A stretch of 45,697 bases of DNA, from contig JASJCB010000065.1 of the NCBI GenBank assembly GCA_030066195.1, positions 1 through 45,697 of the forward strand. The letters are read 5' to 3'. Position 1 is the first letter of the stretch; each line of letters opens with the position of its first letter. The translations under genes were made by a program, and so were the position numbers. This DNA comes from Acidobacteriota bacterium (GTDB taxonomy: Bacteria > Acidobacteriota > Holophagae > Acanthopleuribacterales > Acanthopleuribacteraceae). Below the pieces are notes generated by a model. The model did not search any database. It worked only from the letters and a program-made list of their open reading frames with translations, and was not told where the DNA came from. This document shows, piece by piece, positions 6,404 to 14,714 of the stretch.

Positions 6404-9400
6404 TCAATCCCAGCGGCCGTTTAATTGGAAGGCGGCCCAATAGTAGGGGTGGGACACATCGACGCGTCGGTTCTCGCCTTGCTCGTCGATGAGAAGCACC
6501 GGTTCCTCGATGAAGGACAGTTGGGCCTTTCGCAATGCTTCGTCCTTGGCGTCGCCGGCCTTCAGGTTGGTGTAGAAGCGGGTCATCAATTCCGCGGTGG
6601 CCGCGTCCGAGACGGTCCATAGAGACGCCGACACGGAGCGGGCGCCCGCGTATTGGAAGGCGCGCTTCAGGCCCATCAGCCCTTCGCCGCCAAGCTCTTT
6701 GCCCAGGCCGCTCCCGCAGGCGGACAAGATCACCAGGTCGGCATTCAGGCGCACTTCCTCCAGGATTTCCCAGGCTTGGAGAATGCCGTTTTCCGTGCTT
6801 TCCGAAAACGTCTCGGGAATGGACAAAACCAGGGCAGAATCCAGGGGCGAGTTTTCGTTGAGGTAGGCATGACAGGCGAAGTGGATGAGGTCGGGCTCCG
6901 TACCCAACGACTTGGCTCGGGCCTCGTCGGCCCGCTCACCCAGGTAGACCCGGGCGTCTTTCCCATAAATGGCGGCAATGGCGTTGATTTCCCTTTCCGT
7001 GTGCGGCAGAGCGGTCAGGCTGTTGACCCGGAGCACGGAGCGCAAAGCGGAACCGGGCTGCCGAATCTGACCGGATGCCGGTCGGCAGCGGGGATAAACC
7101 GGATTCCCGAAAGCGGCGAGCTGTGAATGCCCGCGCCGTTCCATTTTGCCCAACTCCGCGTAAACCGTGGCCGAAACCACATGGCTCAGCGGTTTCCACT
7201 GGACCAGGTACCGGCCGGACCGATCGCGCAGCAGGTGGAAGGGCAGGGTCCAAAGCGAACCGTCCGCCACGATAACCAGGCGCTCCGCCGTTTCGATCTC
7301 GGCTCGGGCGGGTTCGATCAAATCGTCGAACAGGCGACGGCTGGTTCTCTGCAAAAGCGCGGCGGCTACCGCGTCGTCTCCCGGCTGTTTGTGGAAGTGG
7401 CCGCGCAGGTCGGTTACCTTGCCGCGAAAGTAGTCTTCTCCTTTTGGGATGCGAAACAGGCGCGGTTCCTGTTCGGACCTGATCACGAACAGGACGGTTT
7501 CCTCGGCCGTCACCGCGTAGGAGAGCAAAACCGTACCGGGTTCGAGCAACGCCGCTGCCCGTTCCGCGTTCAGGGGTTCCGGGTAGATCAAAGAAGCCAG
7601 GCGAGGTGAGGAGGATCGAATGCGCGTACTCACTTCCTCGTATTGGGCGCGTACCTGTCTCAGGCGGGCGCTCATTGCCTGCATCTCGGCCTGTCCGGCA
7701 GCCCGGGTCAGTTGCTGCTGGGTCATTTCGTAGAGACGGGCCAGGCGCTGCCGTTCCTCGATCAAGTCGCGATTTTGCGAACCGGGCACGATGTCGCGTT
7801 CCGCGAGCATGGCCAGGAAGGTTCGGGCCCGCGAGCGTTCCAGGGTGTAGAACGCCTCGGAGGGCCGGCTCAAATCGGCAAGCAGGAGCATCCGGTCATC
7901 ATAGATCTTCTGGTGGCGGGCGCGGTAACCGGCTACCACCTCGGTCGATCCGCCCAGGCGTCCGATCTGTGTTTCCAAGGTGCCGACGGCACGCGCCAGC
8001 CGGGCTTCCGCCTCGTGTAAGTCTCCGAGTTCGCGGGCGAGCAGGCCGAGCTGATTGAGCACCCCGGCCATTTCCAAACCGTGGGGCGCAAGCTCTTCCC
8101 AAACGGCCAGGGCCCGGTTGAAATAACCTCGGGCGCGGTCCGGGTCACCGCGCTTCCAGGCGGCCCGGCCCAGGTGGCCCAGGCCGACCGCGAAGTTATA
8201 GCTGTTCGGGGCCAACTTCTCTTGAATGGTTAGGGCGCGGTTGAAATAGACCTCCGCTTCCGACCAATGGCCGCGTTTCCCGAGGATCTTACCCATGTTA
8301 CCCAGGGTTACAGCCAGGATCAGGCTGTCGGGGGCCAGGCGTTCCCTGATAGCCAGGGCGCGTTCGTAATGGGACCGGGCCTCCTGAAGCCGGCCCATGT
8401 CCGCGTAGACTTGACCCAGGTTATCCAGACAGGCGGCTGCCGGGAGGCTGTCGGGCGCCAGTTTATGCGTGATTTCCGATGCGCGCCGGTACAGGTCATG
8501 AGCCTCTTCCAAACAGCCGCGAGTATGGGCTACCTGGGCCAGGTTATTGAGGCAGTTGGCCGACCCCATGCTCTCCGGGTTCAATTCCTGTTGCAGGTCA
8601 TAGGCGGACTGATGATAATCTTCCGCTTTTTCCCAGGCGCCGCGCATGGCGGCGGTGACGCCCAGGTTCGTCCAGGCGTTGGCCAGGACCGCTTTATCGG
8701 TATCGTGTTGCTTTTGGATTTCCAGGGAGTCGAGGAAAGCTTGTTCGGCCTTTTTCAGATCGCCGCGCATGCCTGACAATACACCCATATTCATCAACAG
8801 GGCCGCCACGCCCATGCCCCGGGGCTCGAAGTCCCTTTCTATCTTCAGGGCTCGCTTGTAATAAGACTCCGCATCTTGCAGCACTCCCCGGTAATGGGCT
8901 GCCATACCCAAGGCGCCCAAGGTGCCCGCTATTTGTCGGCTGCCGGGCGCTTTTTTCCGCCAAATCTCCATGGCCCTTTCCAGATAGGTTACCGCTTCGC
9001 CCAAGGCGCCCTTTTGGATGAGGACATCACCCAAATGATCCAGGCTCTCGGCTGTTTCCAGGCTGCCCGGCGCCTGTTTTTCGCGCACCGCGAGGGCAGT
9101 CCGGCATGCAGACAGGGCCTCATCCAACTTGCCCTGATCCGACAACAATATAAACAGGGCATTTTGGCAATAAGCCGCCAGCAGGCTGTCGGCCTCGATC
9201 CCAATGCTGATGTCCACGGCTTGCTGCATGGTTTGCCGGGCCTGCTCCAGCTGTCCCTGGCGGCGGTAAACGCGGCCGGACTTGACCAGGATCAAGCACT
9301 GTAGGTCGGGTTCCGCCCCGTCCATGGCGTCCGCGTAGGCCTGCCGAGCAGCTTCCCATTGCCGTGCCTGGAGCAGGTGATCGCCCGTCATGATGGAGAG

Positions 9401-9835
9401 CCGGCGTGCAAGGGGTTCCGGCATTCTATCCGCGAGTTCTTCCAGGCGGGAAAGCCCTGCTTGAACGTCACCGGAATCGATCAACTCCTTGCCCGACTTA
9501 TACAAAGCCAGTTGCTCGGGGCTCAGCCGCGGCCTGACCTCGGGTTTGGGAACACCGTCTATCAAGACGCTTTTCTTCCGGCCCGCGTGCTCCGCGTGTA
9601 GTATGAACGGGCCTCGCGGGGCCTGTTCGACGGCAAAGAGGAGCCAGTCACGGGGCGTTTCAAAAGAACCGCCGCTCTTGCCTTCGGCTCCCGCCGGGGA
9701 CCGCTCCCAAGCGATGAGCACATCGCCGCTCACCAGGCCGGCCTCTTCCAAAATCCGGTCCGGCTCTTCTATCACGATGCCTCGGGTTTGTTCTTGAAAA
9801 GAAAGGCAGAACGAGAATAAAACAAGAGTCAGCAT
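6404..9835 (-). CDS. Exported TPR-CHAT domain protein (caspase-like protease)
   Basis: 1143 residues. A short hydrophobic N-terminus (MLTLVLFSFCLSF) suggests export. A PDZ-like stretch at about 17-95 contains AGLVSGDVLIAW. Long TPR arrays cover about 110-700, with phrases such as YYKRALKIE and HYERALAIRERLAPDS. A C-terminal CHAT domain covers about 800-1143. CHAT is the caspase/HetF-associated cysteine peptidase fold; its His-Cys pair is visible as H989 in HFACHA and C1040 in LSACGSG. AAGGAGG precedes ATG 9835. The gene is divergent from the sigma/membrane pair at 10058-11253 (222 bp apart). TPR-CHAT proteins elsewhere act as proteases in cell-death or defence systems, such as Craspase; substrate and role here are unknown. 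Its 3' end abuts the MITE-like element. Confidence 0.9.
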   Translation of the reverse strand: MLTLVLFSFCLSFQEQTRGIVIEEPDRILEEAGLVSGDVLIAWERSPAGAEGKSGGSFETPRDWLLFAVEQAPRGPFILHAEHAGRKKSVLIDGVPKPEVRPRLSPEQLALYKSGKELIDSGDVQAGLSRLEELADRMPEPLARRLSIMTGDHLLQARQWEAARQAYADAMDGAEPDLQCLILVKSGRVYRRQGQLEQARQTMQQAVDISIGIEADSLLAAYCQNALFILLSDQGKLDEALSACRTALAVREKQAPGSLETAESLDHLGDVLIQKGALGEAVTYLERAMEIWRKKAPGSRQIAGTLGALGMAAHYRGVLQDAESYYKRALKIERDFEPRGMGVAALLMNMGVLSGMRGDLKKAEQAFLDSLEIQKQHDTDKAVLANAWTNLGVTAAMRGAWEKAEDYHQSAYDLQQELNPESMGSANCLNNLAQVAHTRGCLEEAHDLYRRASEITHKLAPDSLPAAACLDNLGQVYADMGRLQEARSHYERALAIRERLAPDSLILAVTLGNMGKILGKRGHWSEAEVYFNRALTIQEKLAPNSYNFAVGLGHLGRAAWKRGDPDRARGYFNRALAVWEELAPHGLEMAGVLNQLGLLARELGDLHEAEARLARAVGTLETQIGRLGGSTEVVAGYRARHQKIYDDRMLLLADLSRPSEAFYTLERSRARTFLAMLAERDIVPGSQNRDLIEERQRLARLYEMTQQQLTRAAGQAEMQAMSARLRQVRAQYEEVSTRIRSSSPRLASLIYPEPLNAERAAALLEPGTVLLSYAVTAEETVLFVIRSEQEPRLFRIPKGEDYFRGKVTDLRGHFHKQPGDDAVAAALLQRTSRRLFDDLIEPARAEIETAERLVIVADGSLWTLPFHLLRDRSGRYLVQWKPLSHVVSATVYAELGKMERRGHSQLAAFGNPVYPRCRPASGQIRQPGSALRSVLRVNSLTALPHTEREINAIAAIYGKDARVYLGERADEARAKSLGTEPDLIHFACHAYLNENSPLDSALVLSIPETFSESTENGILQAWEILEEVRLNADLVILSACGSGLGKELGGEGLMGLKRAFQYAGARSVSASLWTVSDAATAELMTRFYTNLKAGDAKDEALRKAQLSFIEEPVLLIDEQGENRRVDVSHPYYWAAFQLNGRWD

Positions 9836-10057
9836 GACCCCTCCTTAACTCGTCACCCTCATAGATCATATACGTGACGTAGAGAGGAAGAGCCCTGCCT
9901 GCTTTTTCAAAAAGGGTGTTTTTTTGTCCTTGAAAATGATCTGAGAACTATGCCGGCCGACTTTCTTGAATTAATCGAAAAATATGCCAAACAGAACTGA
10001 AGAATCACCGTAGATTTTACCAGGGGTGAAGGCATTCACATCGCCGGAGATGAAAGA

Positions 10058-10612
10058 ATGGACCAGATCAAGCTTCACCGATTGGCAAACCGTTTTCGCA
10101 CGCACAACGATCACAATGCCTTCAGGGAGCTTTACAGTTGCTTCCACAAGCGGGTGTGGTTTCTTATCCACGCCCAGAATATACCCGAAATCCATGCCGA
10201 TGATGTTTTCCAGGAAGTTTCCATAGGCCTGGCGCGCTACCTGGTGAAACAACCAAAAACGCCCGACAACCTGAAGGCCCTGGTCTACTCCATCACCAGG
10301 AACAAGATCACCGATTACTTCAGGCGGCGCAAGGAACAGGCTTCATTCAACGAGCTGGAAGAAACGATTTCCGACAAACGTCGCTGTCCCGCGCGTATCA
10401 TGGAGAGCCGCGACGAATTCCACAAGCTGATGGCGGGTTGCGGGCTGAGCTCCAGCCAGCGTGAAACCCTGGTTCTTCACTACCTCATGGGCTACACGCT
10501 CAACGAAATTGCGGAGCTGACCCTGGTATCCCGAGATACCGCCAAGAGCAGGATCTACTACGGCAAAAAGGCGTTGACCGCCTATTTGCAGCGAGAGAGA
10601 GAACGGGTATGA
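10058..10612 (+). CDS. ECF-type RNA polymerase sigma factor (copy 2)
   Basis: 184 residues, with ATG 10058 preceded by GGAG at 10046-10049. Region 2 shows DDVFQEVSIGLARYL and YSITRNKITDYFRRR. Region 4 shows QRETLVLHYLMGYTLNEIAELTLVSRDTAKSR, a helix-turn-helix for -35 recognition. It is a paralogue of the sigma factor at 443-931 but keeps an N-terminal helix (HRLANRFRTHNDHNAF) absent there. The stop overlaps the next start by ATGA. The adjacent, divergent CHAT gene is a candidate target because the two share a 222-bp intergenic region, though no ECF promoter motif could be assigned by eye. Confidence 0.9.
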   Translation: MDQIKLHRLANRFRTHNDHNAFRELYSCFHKRVWFLIHAQNIPEIHADDVFQEVSIGLARYLVKQPKTPDNLKALVYSITRNKITDYFRRRKEQASFNELEETISDKRRCPARIMESRDEFHKLMAGCGLSSSQRETLVLHYLMGYTLNEIAELTLVSRDTAKSRIYYGKKALTAYLQRERERV

Positions 10613-11253
10613 ATCAATTGAGAAGTGAAATCGAGCGCATGCTCGAACAGAAAACCCCGGAGCAGATCCTGGACGAGGAACGAGAACGCTTGAGTTTTCA
10701 AGATCGCGAAAAACTGGAGGAGCAGCGTGAGGCGCTGCTGGAAACGGATCACCTACTCACTCAGTTGGGAGAAAAATTCCGGGAGGATATGCCGCCCGTA
10801 CCGGATCTCGGTCTTCCACCTGACTTCAATGCCGCCGACGAACTGCCCTGGCGGCAACGCCGGGTCTCCTTTTCGGCAGGTACATTGGCCCTGGCCGCAA
10901 CTCTGCTGCTCACCCTGACGGCGCTTTTCACGGTTCCATGGAGTACAGAACCGGAGACCGACAGCATCTTGAGAAACACGCGCTCCGCCGATGAGACCGT
11001 CGATTTGAAACCCTATAATGACAGGCTCTTCGAAGCACTGTTGGAGCGGGGTATCTTCCTATTGGAGCTCGGTGATAAGACGGGCAAGCCCGCCTATTAT
11101 CGAGAGGCCCTGTACGAGTTGAAGAGTGCGGAGGAATTCGGCCCGAACCATCCCCGTGTACTGGAACACCTGGCAAAAACGTACGAACGCCTTGGTGAGT
11201 CCCGAAAAGCGCGTGATTACCTGGAGAAATTAACCGCCGTTGACGGGAATTGA
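10609..11253 (+). CDS. Single-pass membrane protein with TPR-like tail, putative anti-sigma regulator (copy 2)
   Basis: 214 residues. A charged, coiled N-terminal part (IERMLEQKTPEQILDEERERL) is followed by a transmembrane segment at about 89-110 (TLALAATLLLTLTALF). The C-terminal TPR-like domain ends with LEHLAKTYERLGESRKARDYLEKL. The ATGA overlap with the sigma gene and the paralogy with 928-1569 suggest a conserved sigma/regulator module. No zinc anti-sigma motif is present. It may instead be a scaffold connecting sigma activity to an envelope signal sensed by the TPR domain. No gene follows for more than 600 bp. Confidence 0.75.
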   Translation: MNQLRSEIERMLEQKTPEQILDEERERLSFQDREKLEEQREALLETDHLLTQLGEKFREDMPPVPDLGLPPDFNAADELPWRQRRVSFSAGTLALAATLLLTLTALFTVPWSTEPETDSILRNTRSADETVDLKPYNDRLFEALLERGIFLLELGDKTGKPAYYREALYELKSAEEFGPNHPRVLEHLAKTYERLGESRKARDYLEKLTAVDGN

Positions 11254-11551
11254 GATCATTCGGCTTCGTCGGCTTTTCGTTGTCCGGGGTTTGTCCATGT
11301 GGAAGCATTGCCGGTGGTTTTGTTGCCGTAAGCTACTCCAATTATTCAAACTCTTCCCAGCCTTCACCTAATTATGAGCTTACGTTAATTCAACGGCTTT
11401 CTGGGGCCCCTAAAACAGTGCATACATGCATCCCCATGGCTACCTCCTTCCGCCGGGAAGTCAGCCACTCGAGGCATATGGCTATTACCCCGGGCAAAAA
11501 TGGACGGGTGGGGATTTACATGGGTACCTACCCCGACCCAGAATGTACGGA

Positions 11552-11648
11552 TATGGTCTTCCGGGGGTACCTCCTTTCGTCAGGGAAGTACCCACATGTC
11601 ACGAGTGGCTACCTTCCCGGCGAAAGGAGGTACCCACTGAAGACCATA
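11552..11648. repeat. 97-bp imperfect palindrome
   Basis: The outer arms TATGGTCTT (11552-11560) and AAGACCATA (11640-11648) are perfectly complementary. The inner arms 11565-11594 and 11606-11635 (GGTACCTCCTTTCG paired with CGAAAGGAGGTACC) are complementary over most of 30 bases, around a loop of about 11 bases. A third, partial copy of the inner word lies at 11440-11468. The arms contain GGAGG and its complement, so one strand mimics a ribosome-binding site, but no gene uses it. Confidence 0.75.
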
Positions 11649-11851
11649 CTTTAAGGTTCCCGGCTCCGGGATGTTGGTCCATGGAGGCATGTACGGTCTT
11701 TTTTCGGCCCCGATGTCAACGGTTTGTCGAGGGTATGGTCATTTTTGGCTACAAACTTTAATGTCGACAGACGTGGGTTTGGGTTTCTCGGCCTGGAAGT
11801 TGGCGCTTCTCCAGGAGCTTCATGGGGGTAGACCCTTCCGGCTCCCGGCGC

Positions 11852-11886
11852 CAAAAAAAGGCGGCGGCCGGTTTGTCGGCCGCCGC
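11852..11886 (-). terminator. Rho-independent terminator of the metalloprotease gene
   Basis: A perfect 10-bp stem, GCGGCGGCCG (11861-11870) with CGGCCGCCGC (11877-11886), encloses a 6-base loop. On the minus strand it is followed by CTTTTTTTGG. It lies 12 bases past the stop codon of the gene at 11898-13508. Confidence 0.9.
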
Positions 11887-11897
11887 ATGGTCAAAAC

Positions 11898-13508
11898 TTA
11901 GGGTGTGTTGAGGCAAAGGGTGTAGGACCCGCTGCCGGAGTAACTGTACACACGCCAGGCGTAGTAGCCGGAAGTACCGTTATAGCTGATGTTTTCGGTG
12001 GAGGTGGGAGAAGTGGAGCTTGCCACGGCGACCCAGGAACTGCCGTTCCATTTCCACAGGTAGAGGTCAAAGTCGGCGCTGCCCGGGCCGGTCAGGGCGC
12101 CGGTGTGCGTGCCGGAACCGCTGTAGTAGTAGGTGCCGTTGGGCTGGAACTGTTGCTGACCCGTACCGCTGAGGCTGCCGGAATACTGGGTGCCGCTGCA
12201 ACTCGGACCGCCGCCACCGCAGGTGCTCAGGCAGGAAGCGTTGTTGACGGTGTTGCGAATCAGGTTGCCCGGTTGGGTGCCGAAACCCGCTGCCGGGTTG
12301 ATGCCGTAGGAGGTCAGGTGGCAATAGCTCATGATGGTGCCGCCGCCCGCGGGAGGCGGAGGACCGCTGCTGCAGCTGCCCTCGGTTGGATAACAGTTAT
12401 CCAGGGCGCCGCCGGACCATGAGCAACTGTGGGTGTGAGGCGAGCCCAGGTTGTGGCCCATTTCGTGGGCAACGACCATTACCGTCCAGGAGTAGGTGGG
12501 GTAATTGGCATAGGTGCTGTTGATATTGCTGTAAGCGTAACCGTAGCTGCTGCAAAGGCCGTTGATCCAGGCTACGCCGCCCAATCCGCTTGCGCCCCGG
12601 GCCAGCAGGTGAGCCAGGTCGGCGCTGTGCGAAGTACCCCTGAACTGGTTGAGCGCGGTAACGGAACTGCTGGTGGAGTAACTGTCCGGCGAGGTCCACA
12701 CGAAGGTGTTCTTGACGGTGGTTGTGATGCTCTCATTGGCGTAGATGGTGGCTACCTGGTTGAACATACCGGTCACGAAGTTCACGGTAGCGGTCGTGCT
12801 GCCGTTTTCCAGGTACATGGCGTAGTCGCACTCGAAGTAGACTTCGACGCACTTGGTCGATTTGCCGTGCGACCGGGTTTCGGTCAGAAGGCGTTCCATC
12901 TCTTTGCGATAACCGGCAGGTTCCTCGGCGCTGCAGGTGAAATCCGGCATGTTCTCCAGGTCTTTCGCGTTGTACAACACATGACGGTCGCCCTTGTTGC
13001 CGTAGCGACCCAGCACCAATTCGCCTTCTTCCGGCGTTTTGATCAAGGCCATGATGTGTTCTTCAAAGATACTGAGCGCGACCAGGGTGTCGTGGCGCCC
13101 GCTGACGATACCGCGGTAGTGAACGCCGTCCTTGTAGGGGACGTCTTTACCGTCGGACGTGGTAACGAAGAAACCGGCCGAGGTTACCTCGGCGCGAACC
13201 AGGTCCAGTTCCAGGGCGCCCACGGCAGAGGACGGCAGTTGGAAACGGATGGTTTCGGGCTGGTCGGCGAGCACGCCGGCCAACTGTTGACGATCCACGC
13301 GCAGCCATTCGGCCGTTTGAACGGGTTTACGCTTACCCGCAACCTCGACGGGTTCCAAATCGGCGGTAAAAGGCGCAATGTTTTGGAAGGTGGCGCCGTA
13401 ACCGTAATTACGCAAGACTTTCTCGGCCGGTGTATCCTGGGCCGACACGAACGAGCTGACTGCAAACAGGACTAAGAGAGCAGTCGGAAGCAGTGTGAAA
13501 CGCTTCAT
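11898..13508 (-). CDS. Secreted zinc metalloprotease (M12B/reprolysin-like) with PPC domain
   Basis: 536 residues. A Sec signal peptide covers about 1-23, ending VSA-QDTP. A propeptide-like region covers about 24-200. The catalytic domain covers about 205-420 with the metzincin motif HEMGHNLGSPH (zinc ligands H348, H352, H358, catalytic E349) and a Met-turn candidate (GTIMSYCH). A Cys-rich stretch follows. The last 95 residues, with repeated Ser/Gly/Tyr and the phrase ADFDLYLWKWNGSSW, look like a bacterial pre-peptidase C-terminal (PPC) domain, usually removed during secretion. AAGGAGGAATTCC directly precedes ATG 13508. It is predicted to degrade extracellular protein. It is monocistronic, with a strong terminator. 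Confidence 0.93.
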   Translation of the reverse strand: MKRFTLLPTALLVLFAVSSFVSAQDTPAEKVLRNYGYGATFQNIAPFTADLEPVEVAGKRKPVQTAEWLRVDRQQLAGVLADQPETIRFQLPSSAVGALELDLVRAEVTSAGFFVTTSDGKDVPYKDGVHYRGIVSGRHDTLVALSIFEEHIMALIKTPEEGELVLGRYGNKGDRHVLYNAKDLENMPDFTCSAEEPAGYRKEMERLLTETRSHGKSTKCVEVYFECDYAMYLENGSTTATVNFVTGMFNQVATIYANESITTTVKNTFVWTSPDSYSTSSSVTALNQFRGTSHSADLAHLLARGASGLGGVAWINGLCSSYGYAYSNINSTYANYPTYSWTVMVVAHEMGHNLGSPHTHSCSWSGGALDNCYPTEGSCSSGPPPPAGGGTIMSYCHLTSYGINPAAGFGTQPGNLIRNTVNNASCLSTCGGGGPSCSGTQYSGSLSGTGQQQFQPNGTYYYSGSGTHTGALTGPGSADFDLYLWKWNGSSWVAVASSTSPTSTENISYNGTSGYYAWRVYSYSGSGSYTLCLNTP

Positions 13509-13944
13509 GGAATTCCTCCTTGAGATGAACCGTCTCCTTAAAATGGCGACGGTGTACCGCCCCGGGTCCGGTCGTTCGGATGGATTGAGTTATATTGGAT
13601 ACCGGTATTATCACCCGGGATTGGTTAGGCTTAGGGTAGACCGAGTAGGAATCCCAGGGGGCATTAATTGCGATGGGCGGGGTCTGCATTTGTCATCGAC
13701 GTCGGTTTACCGGTGTCAATGGTAGTAAAAGGTGACATGAACGGTAATTCAGCCCTGGAAAATGTGACAACGATGTAAAGTTTTTTTAATAAGTATTTAG
13801 ATTGATCCGAGAAAGTGATATATATGCACCATATTTCTCGAATGGGCCAAATCCCATACATCTATCGATTCCGTGACGTATATCTTCAATTCCTCGATCG
13901 ATAACTAACCAACCTGACTCATAACTCCGGAGAGGAGGAGTACT
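13509..13944. other. Divergent intergenic region between metalloprotease and LytTR regulator
   Basis: 436 bp without a supported gene. A TTGACA on the minus strand at about 13712-13717 has no good -10 partner. The stretch 13780-13830 is AT-rich (TTTTTTTAATAAG, GTGATATATATG) and may hold the promoter of the LytTR gene, but I cannot assign one. Confidence 0.4.
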
Positions 13945-14670
13945 ATGAAGGTTTTGATCGTCGATCATGAACCTTCAGCCAGGCTCCGATTGCAAACCTT
14001 GTTAGAAGAAAACACGCTCGTGCAACACATCGACCTGGCTGTGAACGCCATTGAAGCTATCGAATCTATTAACGCCGCGACACCGGACCTGGTTTTTGTA
14101 GAAGTAGGCCTGCCGGTGCTCGGGGGACTTCAAATACCGGGCCATATCAGGCGACAACCGTTGTTCGTCTACTGCTCTGCCGATGCGGGTAATGCCTTAC
14201 CCGCGCTGGAGGCCCACGCTTTCGACTTTTTGACCAAACCGATCGGTAGAAAGCGGTTGGACCTGTGTATGGAGAAACTCCGCTCCCTCCAGGTCCACTT
14301 CCGACGGATGACGGACAGGCCTACGGACGCGCGTTTGCGCAAACTGATCTGCAAGGAGAACCGGACCCGGCATGTGGTCTGGCTGGACGACGTGGTGATG
14401 TTTCGCAAGGAAGGTCGCTATACGGGGGTGATGACCCGCGAGGGCGATGTGTACCTGTCCGACCGCAGCCTGGACGAATTGGAGGCTCAACTGGGCCGCT
14501 CGGATTACTTCCGCATCAATCGAGCCATGATCCTGGCCAAACACTCCGTCCGGCGTTACGGTGCGCGGGCATCCGGTTCCGGCAAGGTGGTTCTGACCAC
14601 CGGAGAAACCTGTCCCATCAGCCGCAACCGCCTACCGGCCTTCCGAACCTGGATCGAACAATCGGTTTGA
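13945..14670 (+). CDS. LytTR-family response regulator with altered receiver
   Basis: 241 residues, with ATG 13945 preceded by GGAGAGGAGGAG. A receiver domain covers about 1-120 and a LytTR DNA-binding domain about 135-240 (VVWLDDVVMFRKEGRYTGV, FRINRAMILAKHSVR). In the receiver the acidic pair is D7/E9 and the conserved Lys is K98 (FLTKPI). The phospho-acceptor position reads FVEVGLP, that is Glu (E53) instead of Asp, and the Thr/Ser switch region reads VYCSAD. A Glu there often mimics the phosphorylated state, so the protein may act without a kinase; indeed no histidine kinase is nearby. It converges on the RHS gene and shares the hairpin at 14683-14702. Confidence 0.92.
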   Translation: MKVLIVDHEPSARLRLQTLLEENTLVQHIDLAVNAIEAIESINAATPDLVFVEVGLPVLGGLQIPGHIRRQPLFVYCSADAGNALPALEAHAFDFLTKPIGRKRLDLCMEKLRSLQVHFRRMTDRPTDARLRKLICKENRTRHVVWLDDVVMFRKEGRYTGVMTREGDVYLSDRSLDELEAQLGRSDYFRINRAMILAKHSVRRYGARASGSGKVVLTTGETCPISRNRLPAFRTWIEQSV

Positions 14671-14682
14671 CATGAAGCAAAA

Positions 14683-14702
14683 GGGCCGGATTGCTCCGGC
14701 CC
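14683..14702 (-). terminator. Hairpin terminator between LytTR and RHS genes
   Basis: The stem GGGCCGGA (14683-14690) pairs with TCCGGCCC (14695-14702) around loop TTGC. On the minus strand it is followed by TTTTGCTTC, so it best serves the large RHS gene. On the plus strand, 12 bases after the LytTR stop, it has no T-run. Confidence 0.75.
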
Positions 14703-14714
14703 GTGTTGGTCGGC

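Larger units (their letters stand above)
11254..11897. other. Intergenic region with palindromic repeats, no supported gene
   Basis: The open frames here (about 111-134 residues) are rich in Gly, Pro and Tyr produced by repeated words and lack start sites. Three related copies of a word of about 28 bases (CTACCTCCTTYCG...GGGAAG) occur at 11440-11468, 11566-11594 and, inverted, 11606-11634. The strongest structure is the 97-bp palindrome listed separately. The right end contains the terminator of the metalloprotease gene. Confidence 0.6.
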
